Source: Lentzea kentuckyensis (GTDB taxonomy: Bacteria > Actinomycetota > Actinomycetes > Mycobacteriales > Pseudonocardiaceae). From it: a stretch of DNA of 64,000 bases. Below the pieces are notes generated by a model. It worked only from the letters and a program-made list of their open reading frames with translations, was not told the DNA's origin and did no database searches. The first letter of the stretch is position 1. Each line of letters opens with the position of its first letter. Position numbers and translations under genes: made by a program. Shown piece by piece: positions 32,795 through 39,000 of this stretch. Location: assembly GCF_002150765.1 (NCBI RefSeq), contig NZ_MUYM01000014.1, forward strand, positions 1-64,000. The letters run 5' to 3'.

Positions 32795-33754
32795 ATGTCT
32801 GTCTCACCTGAGCAGCTGATGGAAGAACTGCGCACGTTGTGCCGCGGGCGCGGAGTGCAGACTCCGGGAATCGACTTGCACGTCGGGCCGGCACTGAGGC
32901 AGGTGTGCGGCGTCGTGGAGACCGACGGCGCGGAAGCCGTCAGAACGAAACTGCGCGACTGGGTGACGAACGCGGCGCGCGGTTTCCCGGTCGAGGTCCG
33001 CAACGCGGTTCTGGCCCCGCTCGGACTGCACGAGGAAGCGCAGTTCCGGTTCCTCAACGAACGCATCGAGTGGCTCGCGAAGCAACAGGACCGCGGGGCG
33101 CGCACGGTGCGCAGAAGGATGGAAGCCGGGCTGCAGCGCCTGGTGGAGGTGGCACTGCAGCCCGCCCCGTCGACGGCGCACGTGACGCCGTCGGAACTGT
33201 GGCACGTCAAGGAGTTCGACGCGCTGCTGAAGCTGGACGGCCCGACGCCCGCGTGCACGGAACGCCGGACCGTTGTGGCCGACACCGACGGTGTCAACGA
33301 GATCGCATGGTCCATCACGATCCCCTCCCCCACGCCCGACGGTGCTCCGGGTGACCTGGACGTGGAGGTGTTGCACGGGGTGGAACTCATCGGCCACGAA
33401 CGGCCGTCCCCCCGGCGTTTCCTCATGAAGCTGCGTTTGCCCCGACCCCTCAATGCGGGGCAAACGCACCAGTTCGCACTCGAGGTGCGAGTTCCACGAG
33501 GACAGTCGATGCGTCCGACCTACGTGTTCTGGCCGGAGCGGATGTGCGAGTCGTTCCGGTTGCGAGTCCGCTTCGACCGGGACGACCTGCCCGGCTCGGT
33601 GTGGCGCGTCGAGGAAGCCCTGGCGCGCGACACCGACGACCTGACGCCTTGGCCGAGGACGCTGGCCGTGGACGAGATCGGCGAGATCGACGTGTCGTTC
33701 CCGCATCCTCGTCAGGGCCGCGGCTACGGCGTGCAGTGGGCGCCACGGGTCTAG
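32795..33754 (+). CDS. Actinobacterial protein of unknown function
   Basis: 319 residues from the ATG at 32795, which follows GCGGAGGACGG; the open frame from 32696 lacks a ribosome site. The N-terminal about 110 residues are helical (EQLMEELRTLCRGRGVQTPG, a segment common in actinobacterial regulators). The C-terminal half is beta-rich (MKLRLPRPLNAGQTHQFALE, YVFWPERMCESFRLRVRFD), resembling a ligand-binding sandwich. No catalytic motif or membrane segment. It is divergent from the S8 protease gene over 206 bases. Confidence 0.75.
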   Translation: MSVSPEQLMEELRTLCRGRGVQTPGIDLHVGPALRQVCGVVETDGAEAVRTKLRDWVTNAARGFPVEVRNAVLAPLGLHEEAQFRFLNERIEWLAKQQDRGARTVRRRMEAGLQRLVEVALQPAPSTAHVTPSELWHVKEFDALLKLDGPTPACTERRTVVADTDGVNEIAWSITIPSPTPDGAPGDLDVEVLHGVELIGHERPSPRRFLMKLRLPRPLNAGQTHQFALEVRVPRGQSMRPTYVFWPERMCESFRLRVRFDRDDLPGSVWRVEEALARDTDDLTPWPRTLAVDEIGEIDVSFPHPRQGRGYGVQWAPRV

Positions 33755-33764
33755 CCGAGCAAGT

Positions 33765-33806
33765 TCAGATCAGGTCGATGCAGAAATGCGGTTCCACGGC
33801 TGACAC
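33765..33806 (-). CDS. Tiny ORF encoding a 10- to 13-residue peptide
   Basis: AAGGGAGG stands 8 bases before a GTG at 33797, giving MEPHFCIDLI; a GTG at 33806 would give MSAVEPHFCIDLI. The ribosome site is strong but lies in one arm of a 7-bp hairpin (33807-33827), so access could be regulated. It follows the 33-residue membrane peptide on the same strand by about 40 bases. A signal, leader or attenuator peptide is possible; no family is recognised. Confidence 0.4.
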   Translation of the reverse strand: MSAVEPHFCIDLI

Positions 33807-33827
33807 CTCCCTTGTGAGCTAAGGGAG
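33807..33827 (-). promoter_or_regulatory. Hairpin covering a ribosome binding site
   Basis: CTCCCTT (33807-33813) pairs with AAGGGAG (33821-33827) around a 7-base loop. On the leftward transcript the arm nearest the tiny ORF is its Shine-Dalgarno sequence. It may act as a translational switch or weak terminator. Confidence 0.45.
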
Positions 33828-33845
33828 AACCGCAGTCCGAAGTCG

Positions 33846-33947
33846 TCAGATCACCGATACCATGAAGAAACTGCCGACCACGAATCCCAGGAACAGGCAG
33901 ATCGCGGCAACCTTCACAACGGTGGCGAGTGAGCAGATCATTCTCAT
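33846..33947 (-). CDS. 33-residue membrane peptide
   Basis: ATG at 33945-33947 with GAAGGTGA about 7 bases ahead. It encodes MRMICSLATVVKV followed by one hydrophobic helix (AAICLFLGFVVGSFFMVSVI) to the C-terminus. There are two Cys residues. The Nudix terminator ends about 90 bases upstream, leaving room for its own promoter. Size and make-up suit a single-span membrane peptide (toxin, regulator or transporter accessory); which one is unknown. Confidence 0.55.
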   Translation of the reverse strand: MRMICSLATVVKVAAICLFLGFVVGSFFMVSVI

Positions 33948-34037
33948 CGAGAAATTCACCTTCTCATTCTGACTGGCTTTCGGGCTGATGTTCTCGCCGA
34001 TGCACCAAGAGTGGCTTTGCGCCAGTCGAATGAGAAC

Positions 34038-34070
34038 GGGTTTCCTGTTTCCAACGAAATCAGGAAACCC
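34038..34070 (-). terminator. Terminator of the Nudix gene
   Basis: A perfect 10-bp stem (GGGTTTCCTG 34038-34047 with CAGGAAACCC 34061-34070) with further TTTC/GAAA pairing in the loop, 8 bases past the leftward Nudix stop. Confidence 0.85.
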
Positions 34071-34078
34071 TGGAAACG

Positions 34079-34666
34079 CTATTTCTGGGCTGTGCGGCGC
34101 AGCGCCATCACGAGCAGCGCGTGCGAGCTGCCGGCGTGCGGGAGCATGCCCCGGCGGACCAGGTCGAGCGCATGGCAGAACGGCATGGTCCGCACGCGCA
34201 GGTCCACCTCACCGGGCCCCAGGGACGGCTTGCCCTGGGTGAGGCCGGTGGCGAGGAAGATGTGGTCGACGTGGTTGCTCAGGCTGTCCGCGCCGTGGAT
34301 CTGGCCGAGCGGTTCCCACTTCGCCGCGCGCAGCCCGGTCTCCTCGGCGAGCTCACGGCGTGCGGCGGCGAGCGGATCATCGTCCGCGTCGTCGACGGCG
34401 CCGCCGGGCAGCCGCCACTCGGTCCCGCCGTGCGTGTAGATCCACTGCCGGGTCAGCACGACATGGTCGTCGTCCTGGATCGCCAGCACCGTGACCGATC
34501 CCGGTGCCACCACGTGGGTATAAGTGTCGTGGCCGCCGTCCGGTCTGACGACATCATCGGCGCGCACCTCGAACCACGCGGACCGGTGAACCACGTTGGT
34601 CGCCAAGCGCTGCCAGACCATCACCACACCAGCCGCCTCGTCGGAGCGCGTCATCACCATGCTCAC
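34079..34666 (-). CDS. Nudix hydrolase (ADP-ribose pyrophosphatase-like)
   Basis: 195 residues. It hydrolyses nucleoside diphosphates linked to another group. The Nudix helix is RRELAEETGLRA with a preceding GGAVDDADDDPLAAA loop. The loop is one residue longer than the consensus and has Asp where the first Glu normally sits; the RExxEE metal site is intact. The layout (HTYTHVVAPGSVTVLAIQDDD ... WRLPGGAV) is that of ADP-ribose/NDP-sugar hydrolases. Several ATG/GTG starts lie close together at 34654-34666. Divergent from the XRE-TPR gene across 121 bases. Confidence 0.9.
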   Translation of the reverse strand: MSMVMTRSDEAAGVVMVWQRLATNVVHRSAWFEVRADDVVRPDGGHDTYTHVVAPGSVTVLAIQDDDHVVLTRQWIYTHGGTEWRLPGGAVDDADDDPLAAARRELAEETGLRAAKWEPLGQIHGADSLSNHVDHIFLATGLTQGKPSLGPGEVDLRVRTMPFCHALDLVRRGMLPHAGSSHALLVMALRRTAQK

Positions 34667-34787
34667 ATGGAACCATCGACGCCCGCTCCACTTGTCCCCA
34701 GTTGATCGTCAATCTCCGGACAAATCGTGGACATCTGGTATCTGAAGGTTTGAAGACGGAGACACTGTCGGTGAGGGGGTGTAGCCG

Positions 34788-35885
34788 TTGTCGCCCACGT
34801 TCGCACAGGAGGTACGCCGCCTGCGCAAGGAGCGCGGGTACTCGCTCACCCGGATGACCGGTCTCGTACCGTACAGCAAGGGGTACCTCAGCAAGATCGA
34901 GAACGGCCAGGTGCAACCCCACGCCGAGATGGCCAGGGTCTTCGACGACGCGCTGCAGGCCGACGGCAGCCTGATCGAACTGGCCGACGTCCCGGCCCGC
35001 CCGATTCCCAGTGACCACACCACTTTGCTCACCTACGACGCGATGTTCGAGCAGCATCGCGCGCTGGGTCACCGGCTCAGTCCCGACGTGGTGCTGCTCG
35101 GCGGTCTGCGTTCGCAGGTGGACCTGCTGAGCTCGATGGCGCGTTCCGCCGACGATCCCGGCCTCGGCCGCGGCCTGTGGCTGCTGGCGGCCCGGTACGC
35201 CGAGTACGCGGGCTGGATGGAACAGGAGCGCGGCGACGACGCCTCCGCCGTCGAACTGACCAAGCGAGCGGTCCAGTACGCCGCGAAGGGCGGTGACCTG
35301 GAGCTGGAGGCCTGGGCGTTCGTGCGGGCCGCCGAATTCGCCCTGTACCGGGGGGACGCGCGGGCGACGGTCCACTACGCCCGGCGCGCGAGCAAGTCCC
35401 GCTTCACCGCCGTGCAGGGCGCGGCGGCCCAGCGCGAAGCTCATGGCTACGCGTTGGCGGGTGCCGCCGACCGTTGCCTGAGCGCGTTGGACCGGGCCGC
35501 CGAACTCCAGTACGCGGTCGGCCAATCCTCTTACGGCTCAACGAGTCTGCTCGACCAGGTCGCCGTCGCACGGGCGTGGTCCTACTACGACCTGGGCCGG
35601 CACGCCGAGGCCGCCGCCATCCTGGACGCACAGCTGCCGCTGATCGCGCCGACCGCGTTACGCGCGCGCACCCGCTTCGGGCTGCGCCGTGCCCTCGCGC
35701 ACGCCTCGGCGGGCGACGTCGATCACGCCTGTGAACTGGTCGAGGCTCTGCTGGACGACATCCGCCAGGTGCAGTCCGCGACCGTGCACATCGACCTCAC
35801 GGCGTTCAGCAAGCTGTTGTCGCAGCAGCTGCCGGCGGCGGGCCGCGAGGTGGCCGGCGAGATCAACGACATCCTGTTCGGCTAG
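34788..35885 (+). CDS. XRE-family regulator with TPR-like sensor domain
   Basis: 365 residues from a TTG at 34788 with GAGGGGG before it. The N-terminal XRE HTH (about 3-60; QEVRRLRKERGYSLTRMTGL ... GYLSKIENGQ) is followed by about 290 residues of helical hairpins of TPR type (AWAFVRAAEFALYRGDARATV, AVARAWSYYDLGRHAEAAAI). This is the architecture of peptide-sensing RRNPPA regulators in Firmicutes and of many uncharacterised actinobacterial regulators. It ends 4 bases from the convergent StrR-like gene. Ligand unknown; the small peptides at 33765-33947 are nearby candidates only by position. Confidence 0.88.
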   Translation: MSPTFAQEVRRLRKERGYSLTRMTGLVPYSKGYLSKIENGQVQPHAEMARVFDDALQADGSLIELADVPARPIPSDHTTLLTYDAMFEQHRALGHRLSPDVVLLGGLRSQVDLLSSMARSADDPGLGRGLWLLAARYAEYAGWMEQERGDDASAVELTKRAVQYAAKGGDLELEAWAFVRAAEFALYRGDARATVHYARRASKSRFTAVQGAAAQREAHGYALAGAADRCLSALDRAAELQYAVGQSSYGSTSLLDQVAVARAWSYYDLGRHAEAAAILDAQLPLIAPTALRARTRFGLRRALAHASAGDVDHACELVEALLDDIRQVQSATVHIDLTAFSKLLSQQLPAAGREVAGEINDILFG

Positions 35886-35889
35886 CTGG

Positions 35890-36783
35890 CTAGCCCGCGG
35901 CGCGGTCCTCCCGTTCCAGCGCCTCCGCCATCTCCAGCCACGCCTCGGCGCAGCCGCGGGCCATGTCCGCCACCAGCTCCCGGCAGTGCGACGGCACCCC
36001 GGACACCACCGCGGCCCACTCCCCCGGCGACACGGCGTGCCCTTCCAGCCAGCGCAGCACGTGCCGCCCGTGCTCGTTGAATCGCAACGAGGGATCCCGC
36101 CGCAGGATCGGCAGGGTGGTGTGCGGTGCCCGGACCTCGGTGCGCGCCACCGGCACCTCGACCTCGGCCCGTTCCGCGGCGCGCATGCGTTCGGGCACCG
36201 GGTCGAGCCCGGCGGACAGCCGCCGCCGGACATCCCGGACGGTGCCCGGCGACACCCCGGCCGCCCGCGCGATGTCGCGCAACGACGCCTCGGGCCGTTC
36301 CGAGATCATCTGCCCGGCCAGCCGGCGCCCGGCGGCGGAGTTGAGCGGGCGGACCTTGCCGTCGCGGCCGACCCGCACCTCGGCACGGCCGCCGACCGCG
36401 CGCCGCAGCACGCCGACGGACTTGGCCGCGAGACCTGTCGAGGCCGCGATGGCGCGGTCCGACCACTGCGGGTGCGAGCGCAGCAACCGCCGCACCGCCG
36501 CCTCACGGTCGGCGGTGGACAGCGTCGAGACGTTGGCGGACACGGACAGGGCGAACACGTCCTCGGCCGGACCGCCGACGTACTCGACCTCGACGGCACG
36601 GCTGCCGCGCAACACGGCCGCGCGCAGGCGGTGCATGCCGTCGACGACCTTCATCGTCGGGCGATGCACCACGATCGCGGGCAATGAGACGTCCGAGGAC
36701 GCCAGTGAACGAACGAACTCCTCGCTGCAGCCACCAAGTCGCGGCGAATCCGCGGGCTGCAGCGCGTCGATGTCAACGAGCAT
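35890..36783 (-). CDS. StrR-like regulator with ParB/Srx-type N-terminal domain
   Basis: 297 residues. The N-terminal ParB-like domain reads VDIDALQPADSPRLGG ... LPAIVVHRPTMKVVDGMHRL, exactly the opening of StrR/NovG-type antibiotic-cluster activators. A central HTH follows (AIAASTGLAAKSVGVLRRA; a second ASLRDIARAAGVSPGTVRDV). StrR-type proteins switch on antibiotic biosynthetic genes. No biosynthetic cluster is visible here, so its targets lie elsewhere or it has another role. Convergent with the XRE-TPR gene. Confidence 0.88.
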   Translation of the reverse strand: MLVDIDALQPADSPRLGGCSEEFVRSLASSDVSLPAIVVHRPTMKVVDGMHRLRAAVLRGSRAVEVEYVGGPAEDVFALSVSANVSTLSTADREAAVRRLLRSHPQWSDRAIAASTGLAAKSVGVLRRAVGGRAEVRVGRDGKVRPLNSAAGRRLAGQMISERPEASLRDIARAAGVSPGTVRDVRRRLSAGLDPVPERMRAAERAEVEVPVARTEVRAPHTTLPILRRDPSLRFNEHGRHVLRWLEGHAVSPGEWAAVVSGVPSHCRELVADMARGCAEAWLEMAEALEREDRAAG

Positions 36784-36864
36784 GCGAAATCAAGCCCCCC
36801 AGGCTGATCGCGTCCCCAGAACCCCCAGATGGCCGAGGACGACCTTCGCAGATTAGCTACTCGG

Positions 36865-37257
36865 TCACCGCGAACGCCACTCGATCGCGGGACAAACGTC
36901 CATGACCATCTTCAGCCCGGCGTCCTTCGCCCGTCCGTACGCCTCGTCGTCGACCACGCCGAGCTGGAACCACACGGCTTTCGCACCGATCGCGACGGCC
37001 TCGTCCGCGAACTGACCGGCGTCCTCCGAGCGGCGGAACACGTCCACGACGTCGACCGGGAACGGGATGTCCGCCAGCGTCGCGTACCCCGGCTCACCGT
37101 GCACGGTCTCGGCCGCCGGGTGCACCGGCACGATCTTCTTGCCGCGCTCCTGCAGGAACCTCGCGACGCCATGTGCCGCGCGGGACGGGTTGTCCGCGAG
37201 CCCCACGATGGCCCAGACCTGGCAGTTCTCGAGGATCCAGTCGACGTCTTCGCGCAT
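36865..37257 (-). CDS. CoA-binding domain protein (YccU-like)
   Basis: 130 residues, a single Rossmann-like CoA-binding domain: VWAIVGLADNPSRAAHGVARFL (nucleotide loop), KIVPVHP, VDVVDVFRRSED and AKAVWFQLGV. The C-terminal DVCPAIEW is typical. Related to the CoA-ligase alpha-subunit domain but stand-alone; function unknown. Separated from the StrR-like start by 81 bases. Confidence 0.92.
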   Translation of the reverse strand: MREDVDWILENCQVWAIVGLADNPSRAAHGVARFLQERGKKIVPVHPAAETVHGEPGYATLADIPFPVDVVDVFRRSEDAGQFADEAVAIGAKAVWFQLGVVDDEAYGRAKDAGLKMVMDVCPAIEWRSR

Positions 37258-37388
37258 GGGCCCAGCGTAGTCGCGCGCCCAATGGTGTGATGGCGGTCAC
37301 ATCCAGCCGAAGCTCGTCGAAACGCGTCTCTCCCGATCGACGGCTGAGTAGAAACGCACCGGACAACACCTGACGCGAGGAGATCGAG

Positions 37389-37811
37389 ATGCGGTTCATG
37401 GTCATCGTCAAGGCGAACGAGGACACCGAGAACGGCGTCATGCCCACCGCCGAAGAGCTGGCCGCGATGAGCAACTACAACGAGGAGCTGGTGAAGGCCG
37501 GCGTGATGCTCGCGGGCGACGGTCTCTACGGCAGCGACAAGGGCGCGCGGGTCGCGTTCGACACCAAGGGCGGGACGACGGTCACCGACGGCCCGTTCGC
37601 CGAGGCCAAGGAGCTGATCGCGGGCTTCTGGATCTGGGAGCTGCCCTCGTTGCAGGACGCCGTGGAGTGGCTGAGGAAGGCGCCGTTCCAGAGCGGTGAG
37701 GTGGAGATCCGGCAGATCCACGGTCCGGAGGCGTTCGAGGGCATCATCACGCCGGAGACCCAGGCGCAGGAGGAGCGGTTGCGCGACCAGATCGCCGCCC
37801 AGAACCAGTAA
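37389..37811 (+). CDS. YCII-related (DGPF) protein
   Basis: 140 residues; CGAGGAGATCGAG precedes the ATG. Starts MRFMVIVKANEDTE and has the DGPFAEAKELIAGFWIWE motif that defines the group. Such proteins often accompany ECF sigma factors; none adjoins here. The 3' end is a triplicated 15-bp repeat containing successive stop codons (see 37802-37846). Confidence 0.92.
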   Translation: MRFMVIVKANEDTENGVMPTAEELAAMSNYNEELVKAGVMLAGDGLYGSDKGARVAFDTKGGTTVTDGPFAEAKELIAGFWIWELPSLQDAVEWLRKAPFQSGEVEIRQIHGPEAFEGIITPETQAQEERLRDQIAAQNQ

Positions 37812-37846
37812 GCACCGAACCAGTGAACGCAGAACCAGTGAGTGCG
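37802..37846. repeat. 15-bp tandem repeat, three copies, across a stop codon
   Basis: GAACCAGT(A/G)A starts at 37802, 37817 and 37832. Because the period is a multiple of three, each copy gives an in-frame stop (TAA, TGA, TGA) for the YCII gene. Confidence 0.85.
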
Positions 37847-37975
37847 CGGCAGTGGCACTTGAGGCGTTGAGCGAGCAACGAACGCGGTGAAGTCGGACGG
37901 CAGCCGGTGAGCCGTTCGACCAACCGCAGCGTTCTCCAGCGTCATGCCAGTGTTGGCCAGCCTAACGTCGGGTGC

Positions 37976-38686
37976 ATGGCACCTCAGCTGCTCGCTCCGG
38001 CGCGGCCGCCGATCCTCGCGCCCTCCACCGAGGCGTGGCGCCAGTTCGCCGGCGCCCTGGAGCCCGCCGAGTTCGGCCGCGGCGACGTGTTGCTGCGGCT
38101 GGGTGCGCGTACCGAGGAGCTGCTCGTGATCCGCACGGGCAAGGCGAAGACGTGCCACACCGCCGCCGACGGCCGCGAGCTGGTGCTGGACTTCCACTGC
38201 GCGGGTGACGTCCTGGTCGAGCCGACGCTGTTCGACGCCTCCCCGTCGGTGACGACGACGGTCGCGATCACCGACGTGCGGGCGGGCCGGATCGCGCGCG
38301 CCGACCTCACGAAGTGGCTCGCGCTGTGCCCGGAGATCACCGAACGGCTGCTGGGCCGCATCGCCCGCCGTCAGCGCGAGTCGCACCAGATGCGGATGGA
38401 CGTGGTGCAGCTGGACGCCCCGGCTCGGCTGGCGAAAGCGTTGCTGCGCCTCGCCGGACGGTTCGGCGACGACCCGCGCGGCGCCCTGCTGATGATCGAG
38501 GACCTCACCCAGGAGGAGCTCGGCCAGTACATCGGCGCGCGGCGCGACACCGTCAACAAGACGCTCTCGGACTTCGCCCAACGTGGCTGGATCTCGATCG
38601 AGCGCAAGAGCATCTTCCTCACCGATCCGGCACAGCTGTCCCGCCGGGTCCGCGCCGGGATGGCCGCCGTGCCCGCGCAGCGCTGA
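37976..38686 (+). CDS. Crp/Fnr-family regulator
   Basis: 236 residues from the ATG at 37976 (a GTG at 37907 is possible but no start has a good ribosome site). A cyclic-nucleotide-binding-type jelly roll (about 20-130; LLRLGARTEELLVIRTGKAK, GRELVLDFHCAGDVL) is followed by a dimer helix and a winged HTH (LTQEELGQYIGARRDTVNKTLSDFAQRGWI). No Fnr-type Cys cluster is seen. Signal unknown. It ends in a 314-base convergent gap with the LAL gene that holds a palindromic element. Confidence 0.88.
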   Translation: MAPQLLAPARPPILAPSTEAWRQFAGALEPAEFGRGDVLLRLGARTEELLVIRTGKAKTCHTAADGRELVLDFHCAGDVLVEPTLFDASPSVTTTVAITDVRAGRIARADLTKWLALCPEITERLLGRIARRQRESHQMRMDVVQLDAPARLAKALLRLAGRFGDDPRGALLMIEDLTQEELGQYIGARRDTVNKTLSDFAQRGWISIERKSIFLTDPAQLSRRVRAGMAAVPAQR

Positions 38687-38760
38687 AACCCGGCCGCGAC
38701 GCTGACGCAGGGGCCCCGACAACGTCCCGTCAGGCCATCCGCCTGGCTGGCGATGGCGTG

Positions 38761-38910
38761 TGCAAGTACCACCAACCCAACATCAACAAGCACTTTGCTA
38801 CAACCAACTGGCCTCGTCGATCCCAGCGCCCGGCCCAGACATATTCGACAACTGACGAACATGTTGGGTGTAGTTGGCGGCGATTTGATCAAGAGTTGGT
38901 AGTACTTGCA
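38761..38910. repeat. Low-GC imperfect palindrome between convergent genes
   Basis: The ends are inverted (38761-38776 / 38895-38910, 15 of 16), with ACCCAACAT and its complement nested further in and looser complementarity to the centre near 38835. Base composition is clearly lower in GC than the neighbouring genes. The rest of the gap 38687-39000 shows no gene. Confidence 0.6.
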
Positions 38911-39000
38911 GACCCCCACCAGCAGAAACGACTTTGCCGGGCCAGGGGGAACCCTGTTCTTCATTCTTCCAGGCGGGTCTGACAATCGCGTTGTCGCAGG

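Noticed and set aside
33778-33824. 14-codon plus-strand ORF (MQKCGSTADTSLVS)
   Set aside because: No ribosome site, and it is antisense to the better supported tiny ORF on the other strand.
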